From an uncultured Anaeroplasmataceae bacterium (lineage in GTDB: Bacteria; Bacillota_I; Bacilli_A; Acholeplasmatales; Anaeroplasmataceae), in NCBI GenBank assembly GCA_910577745.1, contig CAJTNG010000002.1:334209-398208 (forward strand): 64,000 nt of DNA, written 5' to 3'. The position numbers and the translations under genes are program-made. Below, piece by piece: positions 43,193 through 53,651 of this stretch (position 1 is the stretch's first letter; each line of letters starts with the position of its first letter). The notes under the pieces were generated by a model. The model saw only the letters and a program-made list of their open reading frames with translations, made no database searches and was not told the DNA's origin.

Positions 43193-46100
43193 CTATTTTA
43201 CTTCCACACTAAAGAGATATGAGTTATATTGCGTTGGTACTGAACCATAGAAGATTATAATTTCATAATATCCAGCTTGCTGCATATCCTGAACTTCTTC
43301 TCCATTACATCTCAATTGAAGGGAATATCCCTCTGTAATTGGTAACCATACTCTTCCTTCTTGTCCTGGAACTTCTAATTCTAATTGTACATTTTCAAAC
43401 AAAGTCATAGGATCTGTTCCTACTGAAACTGCATCAAATTTTATAATGTCCACTACAAGAGCATTCACTTTAGCTACAATTACTTGTGGTTTCTTTTCTA
43501 CAAGAGTTACATTGGATAATTTGTGTTCATTTACATCAAATTCTAATGTATAAGTTCCTGCTTTTCCTAAAGTAATTGTATAAGGCTTATTCTTTCCCCA
43601 AGTATTAGCTTCGTACACACCTGGACCAGAGGTTCCTTCCCCAAATAGAGCTCCATCTGGGCCTTTAAGAGTAAATATTCTTCCTGCACTCGTAGAATAA
43701 TATAATAGAGTTAAATCTGCATTGTCATAAGTTGTGGTAACTTCCCAAACACTATTTCCTTTAATGGACATGCCGACTTCCGTATCACTTTTCTTTGTAC
43801 TGGAGGTTCCTACAACTGTAACTTTAAAGAAATCTCCAAAGATTTGTCCTGCAGTTGGTTTTTTACCTTTTCCAACTTCCGTTGCATAACTTACAAAATC
43901 AGCCACTTTTGGTGTATCATTTTGCATTTCAGAATAACTATATTCTTCTCTTGCTGCCAACTCAAGATTAATTGCATCTTGTTCCTTTTCTAATAAAGCT
44001 GCAATAGAATTCTCTAACTCCTTGGCAACCATATCTGCATCAGCCGCATTTTTAATTGTCATCAATAAATCCTCATATCCTACTTCAAATACCGCTTTAG
44101 CTTCTTCCAAATAATACTTAGACTGTAACATATCTTTATAAACATTTAATTCTTCTATTGCCGTTAATTTACATACAATAAATTCTATTACTGCTTTAGC
44201 ATCTGTGCATGCTTGCAAAGCCTCTGCATTTGTTGCTGAAGCTTCAATTTTAGCTATTCCCTCATTAAATGCCGCTAAAACCTCTTCATGCTCTGGATAT
44301 GGTTGTGCCCATACATAGCTTTGCAGAGTATCTTTGGAACGAGTTTGTGCTTCTTCTAAAGTCATAGATGCAACTTCTATTTGTGTAGTAATCATATCCT
44401 TAGCTTCATTTAATGCAGCTTCTACTTCATAAACTGTAGTTGCTTGACTAATCTTATTTAATCCATCATTTCTAGCATCCTCAATCAATGCTAAAATAAT
44501 TTCATCTGTAATATCTGCAGTATCCCCGAAAGATTGTAATTCTTCCAAAGCTTGCGTTTTCATATCTTCTAATACTTCTGCATCTGTTTTGATAAGTGCT
44601 AATTTATTTCTACCATCTTCGATAACAGTTTCTAGTTCTTCTCTAGTTGTTGCATTATTAAGAGCTTCTTCCATTTGTTGCCATGTTTCATTATACAAAC
44701 TCTCATTTTGCTCACTAGTATAATTTTCTCTTCTATATTCTTCTCTAACTTGTTCTAATAATTGCCACTTATACTGCTCAAGATATTGGCTGTCGGTTTG
44801 AATGCTATTTAATCTCTCCATAACCAAAGACACAACTTGCTCAATCCAAGCTTCATCCATGCTTCTTTCTAATTCACTTAAATAATATTCAAACAATCGT
44901 TCAAATTCTTTTTGATTTTCTTCAAATGTAAAGTTAGGAGCATTTTCTTCTCTTAACGCTAATAACGCCTTTATCACTTCTGTTTTTTTAGCATTCAAGG
45001 AAATAGCTGCATCACTTTCTACAGCAAGCATAGCTTCTATAGCTGCATTTAATGCTGCCATAATTGCTTCTTCTGTTTCTGCTGCTTCCACTGCAGCTTT
45101 ACCGTCGGTATAAGCTTTTATCAATACTTCTTTATTTTGAGTATAATTGATGTCTACTCCTAAAGCTGAATAGAACGCATCATATTGACTTAATACAGCT
45201 TCTTTAAATTCATTTAATTCATAAGATTCTACACGTACTGCAAGTTTTTCAACTAAAATATTTCTTGAAGCAGAGGCTGCTGTTCCAAAAGAAATTGCAT
45301 AAATACTGGATACTGGAACACTAAGTTCTACATCCTTAAATTCTGCCACATTGGTGCCTTGGGTATATTTAAAGGAAACCTTATTATGCAACGTATCTAA
45401 AGTAAGATCAATGATCATCGTTTGATTTGCAACATAAGCCAAACCATTGACATAATCTTCTTTATCGCTTGTCTTATATCCTAATGGAGCTTTGTTATCC
45501 TTTTTATCTCCTGTTCTAACAGAGATTACTGGAGATAAGCTTTCTAAATCATTGACTAATCCAAGGATAGACCACTTTCCTGCAACTTGATCTACTTGTA
45601 ATTCAATATGTAAATCAATTTTCTTTAAACTAATTTCACCCAAATACAATAAGGCATTGGTTGTAGCTGTACTGGCGTCTTTAATGAATAACCCATTTTC
45701 TGTAATACTTACAGAGTTAGTTTCACTGAATGGATCTATCATTGTTCCATTTGTGACATAGCCTAAAAGATCTCCTGATTGTGGTAAATCTTGCGTTTCT
45801 GTTAAATCGTAAACTTTTTCTGTAAGATCATCAAATTCATTTTTATACATTACATTTCCTAATGCTAGGAATTTTTCATAAGCAGATAACTCTACCCATT
45901 TTGCATATAATGTTGTATTTTGTGTAACTTCTTGACCACCCTCTACTTGATGCTGGAATGTAGTATTATCTAAATACCAGCCTTCAAATCTAAATCCTTC
46001 TGCCTCTAATACTGGTAAAGACTCAGGTAAATTGGTTACACTAGGTAATCCTTCAGGTTGAACTCCATGACCATTAATTTCATAGGTTACACTATACGTT

Positions 46101-47332
46101 TGGATGATTTCCCATTTTGCAAATAGTACTATACTTTCAGTTATAACATCGGTTTCAAAGTTAAATTCATATCTCAACTCTCCACCAGTTTCTCTAAACC
46201 AGCCCACAAAACGGTAGCCTTCTCTTACTGGATCGGCTGGTTTTTCAATCTTACTACCTGATACAATATTACGGATAGGATCTACCAAACTACCATCTTT
46301 ACTATTAAAGAAAACAACAATTTCATCAGGATTTCCTTCCCACTTGGCATATAACGTGATATTTTGGGTAATGACAGTATTTACAAAGTCAAACTCTTGT
46401 GTTTTGTTTTCATCTGTATACCAGCCCATAAATAAGTAGCCTTCTTTCGTTGGCGTTACTCTCGTAGCTTTCTTATTGTATTCTACCTTCTGGGCTTCTA
46501 CTACACTTCCTCCATCACTGTCAAAGGTTACGGTGTATACATTAATTTCCCATTTTGCATAAAGTGTCATACTCTCTGTAACGACTTCTGTTTCAAAGTC
46601 AAACTTTTCTGTCAAAGTTCCTTCTGTATCTTTATACCAGCCTACAAAGGTATACCCTGTTCTTGTTGGATCAACTGGCTTCTCAATCTTGCTTCCTGAT
46701 GAGACATTCGTAATTGGAGCTACTACACTTCCTTCTTTACTATTGAAGAAAACTGTTATACTTTCTGTAATTTCTTCCCATTTCGCATACAAGGTCATAT
46801 TTTGAGTGATAACATCATTTACAAAGTCAAACTCTTGTGTTTTGTTTACATCTGTGTACCAACCCATAAATAAGTAGCCTTCTTTCGTTGGGCTTACTGG
46901 TCTGGTTGCTTTCTTACCTGACTCTACTTTCTGCGCTTCTACCGCACTTCCTCCGTCACTATCAAAGCTTACAGTATAGCTTTTCACTTCTTCTGGTTTC
47001 TTTTCCCATTTCGCATACAAGGTTACTGCTCCACTTACTGTGTCACTTCCAAAGTTCCATGCGTTGGTACAGGATGCTTCCTTATACCATCCCTTAAAGG
47101 TATATCCTTCTCTTGTTGGAGCCGTTGGTTCTTTTACCTTCTCTCCTTCTTTTACTTTTTGTGCACTTACTGCACTACCTTCCTGTGAATTAAAGGTTAC
47201 TGTGTACTCTGTTGCTTCTACAATTGGATCATCACCTGCTGGTGGTTCTTCACTGTTGTCACATGCAGCTAGCCCTATCACTGCTGTTAATGCACAGAGT
47301 CCAATGAGTAATTTGCTTTTTTTCATATTCAT
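43193..47332 (-). CDS. InlB-repeat surface lipoprotein
   Basis: 1379 residues. Lipoprotein signal (LIGLCALTAVIGLAACDN; lipobox LAAC, Cys near 24). Six InlB/Listeria-Bacteroides repeats (about 40-480) each end in a phrase like TLYAKWE. A domain at about 510-700 resembles a concanavalin-like fold (FKYTQG, NILVEKLAVRV). Long helical FIVAR-like stretches (about 705-1170) follow, with repeated ALNAAIEAM/ALNNATTREELE units. The end has two beta domains (VWEVTTTYDNADLTLLYYS; YTITLGKAGTYTLEFDV). Probably binds host or fibre polymers. No enzyme motif seen. Repeats 2-3 and 4-5 are a recent duplication of about 438 bp. Confidence 0.8.
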   Translation of the reverse strand: MNMKKSKLLIGLCALTAVIGLAACDNSEEPPAGDDPIVEATEYTVTFNSQEGSAVSAQKVKEGEKVKEPTAPTREGYTFKGWYKEASCTNAWNFGSDTVSGAVTLYAKWEKKPEEVKSYTVSFDSDGGSAVEAQKVESGKKATRPVSPTKEGYLFMGWYTDVNKTQEFDFVNDVITQNMTLYAKWEEITESITVFFNSKEGSVVAPITNVSSGSKIEKPVDPTRTGYTFVGWYKDTEGTLTEKFDFETEVVTESMTLYAKWEINVYTVTFDSDGGSVVEAQKVEYNKKATRVTPTKEGYLFMGWYTDENKTQEFDFVNTVITQNITLYAKWEGNPDEIVVFFNSKDGSLVDPIRNIVSGSKIEKPADPVREGYRFVGWFRETGGELRYEFNFETDVITESIVLFAKWEIIQTYSVTYEINGHGVQPEGLPSVTNLPESLPVLEAEGFRFEGWYLDNTTFQHQVEGGQEVTQNTTLYAKWVELSAYEKFLALGNVMYKNEFDDLTEKVYDLTETQDLPQSGDLLGYVTNGTMIDPFSETNSVSITENGLFIKDASTATTNALLYLGEISLKKIDLHIELQVDQVAGKWSILGLVNDLESLSPVISVRTGDKKDNKAPLGYKTSDKEDYVNGLAYVANQTMIIDLTLDTLHNKVSFKYTQGTNVAEFKDVELSVPVSSIYAISFGTAASASRNILVEKLAVRVESYELNEFKEAVLSQYDAFYSALGVDINYTQNKEVLIKAYTDGKAAVEAAETEEAIMAALNAAIEAMLAVESDAAISLNAKKTEVIKALLALREENAPNFTFEENQKEFERLFEYYLSELERSMDEAWIEQVVSLVMERLNSIQTDSQYLEQYKWQLLEQVREEYRRENYTSEQNESLYNETWQQMEEALNNATTREELETVIEDGRNKLALIKTDAEVLEDMKTQALEELQSFGDTADITDEIILALIEDARNDGLNKISQATTVYEVEAALNEAKDMITTQIEVASMTLEEAQTRSKDTLQSYVWAQPYPEHEEVLAAFNEGIAKIEASATNAEALQACTDAKAVIEFIVCKLTAIEELNVYKDMLQSKYYLEEAKAVFEVGYEDLLMTIKNAADADMVAKELENSIAALLEKEQDAINLELAAREEYSYSEMQNDTPKVADFVSYATEVGKGKKPTAGQIFGDFFKVTVVGTSSTKKSDTEVGMSIKGNSVWEVTTTYDNADLTLLYYSTSAGRIFTLKGPDGALFGEGTSGPGVYEANTWGKNKPYTITLGKAGTYTLEFDVNEHKLSNVTLVEKKPQVIVAKVNALVVDIIKFDAVSVGTDPMTLFENVQLELEVPGQEGRVWLPITEGYSLQLRCNGEEVQDMQQAGYYEIIIFYGSVPTQYNSYLFSVEVK
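46117..46992 (-). repeat. Tandem 438-bp duplication in the lipoprotein gene
   Basis: The segment ACAAAGTCAAACTCTTGTGT at 46383 recurs at 46821, an offset of 438 bp (146 codons). Both copies continue with near-identical sequence coding for a repeat pair. It spans InlB repeats 2-3 and 4-5. Boundaries are approximate. Confidence 0.7.
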
Positions 47333-47371
47333 TTTTCTCCTTCTTCTTTGATAAAATTAAGCCGAATTCTT

Positions 47372-47389
47372 ATGAAAACGTTTTACCAT
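47372..47389 (-). promoter_or_regulatory. Possible cre-like site
   Basis: The minus strand reads GTAAAACGTTTTCA, matching most of the catabolite-control consensus TGWAANCGNTNWCA except its first two bases. It lies about 45 bp upstream of the InlB-repeat lipoprotein start. Only a suggestion of CcpA control. Confidence 0.3.
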
Positions 47390-47530
47390 AGTATAATTAT
47401 ATACTATACTGCCTTAAAATAATAGTGTTAACTATAAAAAAACTGCATTTTTTATAAAGAAAATCATTATTTTAATGGAATCTTCTTCAAAGAAAAAAAG
47501 AAATTCAGAGTAAATGAATTTCTTACAACA

Positions 47531-47567
47531 AAAAAATCCCAAAATCGAGAATTTTTGGGATTTTTAT
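47531..47567. terminator. Terminator of rplM-rpsI
   Basis: AAATCCCAAAA-TCGAGAA-TTTTTGGGATTT with A-run before and T-run after, usable from both strands. It lies 27 bp after the rpsI stop. Confidence 0.8.
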
Positions 47568-47593
47568 TTTTATACAATTTCCAATATGCAAAA

Positions 47594-47992
47594 TTAACGC
47601 TTTGAGAATTGTGGTGCACGACGTGCTTTCTTCAAACCATACTTTTTACGTTCTTTAACTCTTGAATCACGAGTTATTAAACCTGCTGGTTTTAAAACTG
47701 CACGGTACTCTGGATTAACCTCTAGTAATGCACGAGCGATTCCTAAACGAATTGCTCCTGCTTGACCTGTTAAGCCTCCACCATATACGTTAACTAAAAT
47801 ATCAAACTTGCTGGTTGTTTCTGTAGCCTCAAGTGGTTGTAGTACATCTAGACGTATTGCTGCTGAAGGAATATAATCCTCAAATGAACGGTCATTGATC
47901 GTTATTGTTCCTTTTCCTGAACGTAAATATACGCGGGCAACTGAACTTTTACGACGACCTGTTCCAAGATATTGAACTAATTTCTTTGCCAT
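47594..47992 (-). CDS. rpsI: 30S ribosomal protein S9
   Basis: 132 residues. [19 protein letters not shown] at the start and the C-terminal [12 protein letters not shown] (the tail that reaches the P-site tRNA) are diagnostic. Encoded 15 bp after rplM, the universal bacterial order. Length is normal. A GGAGG site lies upstream of the ATG. Confidence 0.98.
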   Translation of the reverse strand: MAKKLVQYLGTGRRKSSVARVYLRSGKGTITINDRSFEDYIPSAAIRLDVLQPLEATETTSKFDILVNVYGGGLTGQAGAIRLGIARALLEVNPEYRAVLKPAGLITRDSRVKERKKYGLKKARRAPQFSKR

Positions 47993-48007
47993 TAACCTAT
48001 CCTCCTA

Positions 48008-48445
48008 TTATGCCTTTACTACGAATTCTACTGGTTTTTGTGCTGTATGTGGATGAGTATCTGACGCATACACATAAAGTTGCTTTCTCATTTGATCTCC
48101 AAGCTTAGTATGTGGAAGCATACCATAAATTGCATGCTCAACCATTCTTGTTGGATATCTCTTCATAACAGTTTCTGCTGTTAAAGTTCTTAATCCTCCG
48201 TTATATTCAGAGTGATTACGATAAAGCTTGTCTTGCCACTTGTGACCAGTTAAAACGATTTTGTCAGCATTAATCACGATGACATTATCTCCGCAGTTTA
48301 CATGTGGAGTATAAGTTGGTTTGTGCTTTCCTCTTAAAAGAGAAGCAACTACAGTTGCTAAACGTCCTAATGTTAAACCAGCTGCATCTACAACATACCA
48401 ACCATGTTGCATAGTTTGTTTGTTTGCCATGAATGTATTATTCAT
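48008..48445 (-). CDS. rplM: 50S ribosomal protein L13
   Basis: 145 residues. WYVVDAAGLTLGRLAT, GDNVIVINADKIVLTGHKW and the C-terminal YASDTHPHTAQKP are diagnostic of L13, an early 23S rRNA-binding protein. The start at 48445 has TAGGAGGAAA upstream. First gene of the L13-S9 pair, with its own strong promoter. Confidence 0.98.
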   Translation of the reverse strand: MNNTFMANKQTMQHGWYVVDAAGLTLGRLATVVASLLRGKHKPTYTPHVNCGDNVIVINADKIVLTGHKWQDKLYRNHSEYNGGLRTLTAETVMKRYPTRMVEHAIYGMLPHTKLGDQMRKQLYVYASDTHPHTAQKPVEFVVKA

Positions 48446-48481
48446 CTTAATTTCCTCCTAAATTATATGTCATAATATAGG

Positions 48482-48548
48482 GCAATTGTGGATAATTGCT
48501 TAAAAATGTACCATCAAACATTTTATAAAATTTTTAAGTTTTTGTCAA
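48482..48548 (-). promoter_or_regulatory. rplM promoter and leader hairpin
   Basis: On the minus strand: TTGACA (48548-48543), 17-bp spacer, TAAAAT (48525-48520). The leader of about 65 nt holds a hairpin GCAATT-ATCCAC-AATTGC (48499-48482). The position suits an L13 autoregulatory leader, but I could not match that RNA motif. Confidence 0.7.
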
Positions 48549-48579
48549 GTGTTTTTTGGATTGACATTTTCTTTTGATC

Positions 48580-48996
48580 TTACACTAGAGAAATGTGCTC
48601 AATCTTCAAGTCACAGTAATATTCCATTTCTTGACATTCAAACTTTAAAACACAGTAATCTGGATCAGTTACGCCTTGCTTGTAAAATAGAGAATCCCCA
48701 AATCTCCAAACTCGTTCTTTCGTAATTGCATCTTGACATACTTCCATACTTCCTTTTATCATAACGCCTTGGTATTTTATTTTACCCTTTTTATAAAAAT
48801 AAACACAAGCTTTTTTGTTTTTTAAATACTGATTCACCTTATTAGAAGAGGTGTTTGTTGAAAAGTATAAATATTTACCCTCTATAATTCTTGGGGTTAG
48901 CATAGCTCTTGTTGCTGGATATCCATTTTCGTCTATCGAAGTAATTACTGCTGTTTTTTGCTTTTTTATAAACTTAAATATTTCTTTGATTTCCAT
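48580..48996 (-). CDS. PPOX-type flavin-binding family protein
   Basis: 138 residues. The split beta-barrel pattern of pyridoxamine-phosphate-oxidase-like proteins is visible: TAVITSIDENGYPATRAM, YLYFSTNTSSNKV, ACVYFYKKGKIKYQGVMIKG. It is a short member that binds FMN, F420 or haem; which one cannot be told. Single gene downstream of a G-rich site, upstream of rplM on the same strand but with its own spacing. Confidence 0.75.
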   Translation of the reverse strand: MEIKEIFKFIKKQKTAVITSIDENGYPATRAMLTPRIIEGKYLYFSTNTSSNKVNQYLKNKKACVYFYKKGKIKYQGVMIKGSMEVCQDAITKERVWRFGDSLFYKQGVTDPDYCVLKFECQEMEYYCDLKIEHISLV

Positions 48997-49047
48997 ACTC
49001 TTGCTCCTTAATTTTATTATACCATTAAAAATTTAAATTGAAAAGAA

Positions 49048-49076
49048 AAGAAAAAAGATTCCCATTTAAGGAATCC
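49048..49076 (-). terminator. Terminator of the zinc-ribbon gene
   Basis: On the minus strand: GATTCC-TTAAATG-GGAATC followed by TTTTTTCTTTTC. Confidence 0.7.
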
Positions 49077-49079
49077 TAA

Positions 49080-49565
49080 CTATTTAAGTTTTTGACCACA
49101 ATTTCTACAGAAATTAGACTCCATATCATTTTCTGTTTTACATTCTGGACATATTTTTTTTACGAGTAATGGCTCTCCACATTTTTTGCAGAACCTTTCA
49201 TTCTCCTCTACTACATCACCACAGTTGGGACAATAGGTATTCGTATCTAAAAAATTAGTTGTAGCCTTAGCAACTATTATGCCAAGTCCTAATTTTAAAG
49301 CAATCAATCCAATAAATCCTAAAATACTTAAAGGAATAAACAAGAAAAACGGAATTAATACAAGAATAAATGACCTCCCACTTTGAACCATTCGAAATCC
49401 TAGAAATCCAAAGAGAACAAAACAAATGAAAGCCCCTAAAAAACCACATCCTGTCATGATGGCTCCATATTTAATAAGCTTATTTTTAATATTTTGTGCT
49501 TCTTCTGAATTTACTGTGTTTTTTGCTTTAGCAGCAAGATTTTGAAAGTATGATACTGCCCCCAT
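49080..49565 (-). CDS. Zinc-ribbon membrane protein
   Basis: 161 residues. A short cytosolic start, two or three helices (about 32-55, 62-100) and a C-terminal double zinc ribbon: CPNCGDVVEENERFCKKCG and CPECKTENDMESNFCRNCG. Common architecture in Firmicutes with no fixed function, often in stress or envelope contexts. GGAGG precedes the ATG. Confidence 0.75.
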   Translation of the reverse strand: MGAVSYFQNLAAKAKNTVNSEEAQNIKNKLIKYGAIMTGCGFLGAFICFVLFGFLGFRMVQSGRSFILVLIPFFLFIPLSILGFIGLIALKLGLGIIVAKATTNFLDTNTYCPNCGDVVEENERFCKKCGEPLLVKKICPECKTENDMESNFCRNCGQKLK

Positions 49566-49740
49566 AATATTTCCTCCTATATGGTAGTTATATTTTTATA
49601 TCGTTGTTTTCATTCGTTTTTATACCAATCATCTTTTAAAAAGGCTATTGCCAAGTATATATAATATAACTTATTTTTAAAAAAATATCAATGTATTAGG
49701 CGGTATATTCTTATCCTTTATCTTTTATTATCATAACTTT

Positions 49741-50982
49741 TCAATTCAAAATAGATACCTTTCCTCCTAAGGATTTAATTTTATTTAACATATCATCATA
49801 TCCTCTTAACACATATTCAAAATTGGATATAACAGATTCTTTATCCCCTAATAACGCAAGAATCATAAGTGCTGCACCATGTCTTAAATCGTACGCTTTA
49901 TAATTCTTAGATAAAATGTGCTGTGTCCCTTCAACAATGGCTTTATTATGATTTATAGTACATGTAACACCACTTTCTATCAAATCGTAATAAATATGCA
50001 TTCTATTTTCAAATATTGTTTCTTCTATTTCTGATTTGCCAATCGTATTTACAAAAAGAACACCAATTAAAGATTGCAAATCTGTAGGAAATCCAGGGTA
50101 GATATCTGTAACAATGTGCATAGGATTTCCATAACTTTTTTTTGCAAAAATTTCTGTATCACTAAAGACAAGATGAAATCCTGCATTTTGTAATAGACTC
50201 AACGGGTATTCCAAATCCTTTGTATTCACCTTTCGAATTGCAATATCTCCTTTAAGTAACCCTAATATCGTATATGTCATAGCTTCCATTCGGTCTGGTA
50301 AAATCGTATGTTTAATCCAGCGAAACTCAAGCTTGGTTTGATTATATTTTACCTGATCCTCTTCTAAAGTGAGTGGATACCCGATTTTTTGAAGGAAAGA
50401 TAGAACATCTTTACCTTCAGGTTCAAATAAAACATTCTTTATTGAAAAATTGTTTAAAGAGAGACCTGCAAAAACAGCATTCATTGATGCTCCTACACTT
50501 TTCTTTGTCAAAGTAATATTAACATTTTCTACCACTCGTGTTTTATAAATAGACAAAACGTTTTCTTCAATCGTATAACTAAATCCCATGTCCGTAAAAG
50601 CCTGTAAATGAACATCAATCGGTCTACTACCTATTTTACATCCCCCTGGAAGCCAAATCTCACACTTAGAAAAAAGAGATAAAAATACGCCAATAAAATA
50701 ATAAGACCCTCTTAGTTTTTTACATTCCTCAAATAAAAGAGGCTTGTATTTTAAATACGTATTATCAATTAGCATGGTATGTCCTTTAAAAACAACTTTA
50801 CAATCCAAGTGCGTTAATATTTTACAAATATCAAAAATATCACTTATTCTTGGTACATTCCTCAATAGCACCTTTCCCTTGGCAAGTAAGCTTGCGCATA
50901 ACAAGGGGATTGCTGCATTTTTAGCACCCGAACAAGTGATATTACCTTTTAATTCAGACAACCCTGAAACTTTTATATCCAT
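49741..50982 (-). CDS. murA: UDP-GlcNAc 1-carboxyvinyltransferase
   Basis: 413 residues. EPSP-synthase-like fold with GAKNAAIPLLCASLLA (catalytic Lys near 22) and LPGGCKIGSRPIDVHL with the active-site Cys that fosfomycin attacks. First committed step of peptidoglycan synthesis, using phosphoenolpyruvate. No frame damage. Sequence is somewhat divergent from typical MurA, so it may be the second paralogue (MurZ type). Single gene. Confidence 0.92.
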   Translation of the reverse strand: MDIKVSGLSELKGNITCSGAKNAAIPLLCASLLAKGKVLLRNVPRISDIFDICKILTHLDCKVVFKGHTMLIDNTYLKYKPLLFEECKKLRGSYYFIGVFLSLFSKCEIWLPGGCKIGSRPIDVHLQAFTDMGFSYTIEENVLSIYKTRVVENVNITLTKKSVGASMNAVFAGLSLNNFSIKNVLFEPEGKDVLSFLQKIGYPLTLEEDQVKYNQTKLEFRWIKHTILPDRMEAMTYTILGLLKGDIAIRKVNTKDLEYPLSLLQNAGFHLVFSDTEIFAKKSYGNPMHIVTDIYPGFPTDLQSLIGVLFVNTIGKSEIEETIFENRMHIYYDLIESGVTCTINHNKAIVEGTQHILSKNYKAYDLRHGAALMILALLGDKESVISNFEYVLRGYDDMLNKIKSLGGKVSILN

Positions 50983-51028
50983 ATTATCACCTAGTTAATC
51001 CTATGCAAATTCCCTAGAGATAATGTTA

Positions 51029-52126
51029 TTAAGTTAAATTGTACACCATTATTTGGCTAGGTCCTGTAAGTCGCATTGGAAATCCCCATGTCCCATATCC
51101 ACGAGTGATAGATAAAGTAAAATCTCCATAGGTATTAAGCCCATCAGAAGGACTATTATAAACCCATTGATTTAAAACGAAAACCAAAAAATTTCCAGGA
51201 AATATTTGCCCATTGTGAGTATGACCTGATATCTGCAATTTAGCCTTCACCTGAATTGCATCTCTATAATATTGGGGCTGATGATCTAAAACGATTAAAG
51301 GTAAAGTAGAGTTACTTGTAATATCTTGCAAATCTTTACGTCCTGCTCTATGATCAATTCTTCCTACAATTCGAATTTGATCGTTTATTATAACTTCTTC
51401 ATCCAGTAAAAGCTTTATATTTGTATCTTTATAAAAATTTTTTATTTCTTCAAGATTATTTAGCATAAACTCATGGTTTCCTGTCACAGCATATATTCCA
51501 TATGTAGAGGTAATCTGATTCATTTTGTCAACAAATTCTTGATGATTTATACGTTGAATAAAATTGTCAAATACATCTCCAATGAGTAAAACAAGGTCGG
51601 GATGCTCTTGATTTATATTTTGAACCATTTTATCTAAAGAAAGCATAGACCCTGAAGAAGCATAATGTATATCCGATACAGCAACAATTTTAAGAGATTC
51701 TTTTAAATTATACTTTAAATCTATTCGCGTATATTCTGGAATTTTAGCACATAGTATCCCAGTCAAACAAAAAATAAAGCTTCCAAAGGTGGCGAGGATA
51801 ATAGATAATTTATCATACCATACTACTCTTTTTTTCTTAACAAAACAAATGACAAACCTTATGAAAACAACACCAAGTACAGAAAAAACATAGTAAATAA
51901 GAAAAGCCCAAATCAGATATCCTGGAATAACGAAAAACTCTATAAAGGTATGCCCTCGAAATATATAATCTAAAATACAAAACATGGGAATGGAAAAGAA
52001 AATGCCCCCTCCAATCCACCAAGGAAGTTCATGTTTCATATGAAAAGCCTTTAGTGTAAGTTTTTCTAAAAAATATACGGCTATATAATATATGAAAATG
52101 CCTAAAAATAATATAAAAACACCCAA
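51029..52126 (-). CDS. Membrane metallophosphoesterase
   Basis: 365 residues. Four N-terminal helices (to about 125), then a calcineurin-like phosphoesterase domain: VSDIHYA, LIGDVFDN, VTGNHEF, SGHTHNGQIFPG, the four metal-binding blocks. Similar to YkuE/YaeI-type enzymes acting on membrane lipids such as UDP-diacylglucosamine or other phosphodiesters. Exact substrate unknown. Single gene. Confidence 0.85.
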   Translation of the reverse strand: MGVFILFLGIFIYYIAVYFLEKLTLKAFHMKHELPWWIGGGIFFSIPMFCILDYIFRGHTFIEFFVIPGYLIWAFLIYYVFSVLGVVFIRFVICFVKKKRVVWYDKLSIILATFGSFIFCLTGILCAKIPEYTRIDLKYNLKESLKIVAVSDIHYASSGSMLSLDKMVQNINQEHPDLVLLIGDVFDNFIQRINHQEFVDKMNQITSTYGIYAVTGNHEFMLNNLEEIKNFYKDTNIKLLLDEEVIINDQIRIVGRIDHRAGRKDLQDITSNSTLPLIVLDHQPQYYRDAIQVKAKLQISGHTHNGQIFPGNFLVFVLNQWVYNSPSDGLNTYGDFTLSITRGYGTWGFPMRLTGPSQIMVYNLT

Positions 52127-52243
52127 AGCTCTTCCTCTTTTCTTATCGTAACTATAGTTATTTTGTCATGAAATGTCTAACCTTATTCTTTTACTGAAAA
52201 AATAATGTGAAATTCAACAAAATAACGCATTTTTAATCAGCAA

Positions 52244-53593
52244 TTAATATTTATTTAAATATTTTTGAATCTCCCAAACTGAAACATGTCTTCTATACTC
52301 ATTCCACTCTATCGTCTTCGCTTCTATCAGCTTCGTTGATACATGCTCCCCCATTGCCTCTTGAATCACTCTGTCCTTCTTAAACTCCTCTATCGCTTCC
52401 TTTAAACTCCCTGGTAACGACTCTACTCCCATTTCTTTTCTTTCTTCTTCACTCGCTTTAAACAGATTCTCATAAATTGGTTCATACTTCTTACTATTCC
52501 CCTTGATTCCATCTAATCCTGCTGCCAGTATCCCGGCAATTGCTAAATATGGATTCGCTGCTACATCTACACTTCTTACCTCTGTTCTTGTCTTCATCTT
52601 CCTTGCTGCTGGAATCCTTATCATCGTTGACCGATTCGAATCTGACCATGATATATAACATGGAGCTTCAAATCCAGGTACGATTCTCTTATAGGAGTTG
52701 ACTATCGGATTCGTTATAAAACAAAACCCTTTCGCATGATACAATACCCCTGATATAAAGTCTAGGGCTGTCTTTGATAACTCATTTTTACTGCTCGCAT
52801 CATAAAATGCATTCTCTTTCTCTTTCGTTAACAGGGAACAGTTTACATGCATTCCACTTCCATTGATTCCTTCTATTGGCTTTGGCATAAATGTCGCATG
52901 TAACCCATGTCTTCTTGCTATGTTTTTTACAACCAGCTTAAATGTCTGTACATTATCACAGGCTTCTATCGCTGAATCAAACTTGAAGTTGATCTCATGC
53001 TGTCCTGTCGATACTTCATGATGCGCTGCCTCTATCGTAAACCCTATATTCTGTAACGCTAACACGATATCTCTTCTACAATCCTCTGCTGAATCCATCG
53101 GTGATATATCAAAGTATCCTCCATGGTCATTAAACTCTAACGTTGGATTCCCTTTCTCATCTAACTTAAACAAAAAGAACTCTGGTTCTACTCCTACATT
53201 AAATGAGGCATATCCCATCTCTTTCATCTTCTCTATGTTTCGTTTTAATACGCCTCTTGGATCTCCTTCAAATGGTTCATGCACACCATTTTGTCCTGGT
53301 CGGTACACATCACAGATAAATCTTGCTACCTTCCCATAGGAATTATCTTCCCAGCTTAATACCAAAAAGGTTTCTAAATCTGGATGTAAAAACATATCTG
53401 CTTCATAGATTCTTACAAATCCTTCTATCGATGACCCATCAAACATTACTTCATTATTTAATGCGTCTTCTATTCGCGTGATAGGTATCTCTACATTCTT
53501 TATCATTCCCATCATATCTGTAAACTGCATTCGGATATAGCGGATATTCTCTTCTTTACATCTTTTTCTGATTTCTTCTTTTGTAAAGTGCAT
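52244..53593 (-). CDS. glnA: Glutamine synthetase, type I
   Basis: 449 residues from the ATG at 53593 (AAGGAAGAG upstream); an eight-codon longer frame is less likely. Landmarks: [71 protein letters not shown]. Length is that of the short GSI-alpha form of Gram-positives, without the adenylylation-loop tyrosine context. Makes glutamine from glutamate and ammonia. No GlnR operator recognised upstream. Confidence 0.97.
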   Translation of the reverse strand: MHFTKEEIRKRCKEENIRYIRMQFTDMMGMIKNVEIPITRIEDALNNEVMFDGSSIEGFVRIYEADMFLHPDLETFLVLSWEDNSYGKVARFICDVYRPGQNGVHEPFEGDPRGVLKRNIEKMKEMGYASFNVGVEPEFFLFKLDEKGNPTLEFNDHGGYFDISPMDSAEDCRRDIVLALQNIGFTIEAAHHEVSTGQHEINFKFDSAIEACDNVQTFKLVVKNIARRHGLHATFMPKPIEGINGSGMHVNCSLLTKEKENAFYDASSKNELSKTALDFISGVLYHAKGFCFITNPIVNSYKRIVPGFEAPCYISWSDSNRSTMIRIPAARKMKTRTEVRSVDVAANPYLAIAGILAAGLDGIKGNSKKYEPIYENLFKASEEERKEMGVESLPGSLKEAIEEFKKDRVIQEAMGEHVSTKLIEAKTIEWNEYRRHVSVWEIQKYLNKY

Positions 53594-53651
53594 GATGCTC
53601 TTCCTTTCTAAATACATTTAAGCATATGAAAGAAAAGGAAAAGATTATACA

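Noticed and set aside
43193-47332. Pectate lyase or other enzyme domain in the larger InlB-repeat lipoprotein
   Set aside because: No catalytic motifs found; the central part is helical and the ends are beta-sandwich-like.
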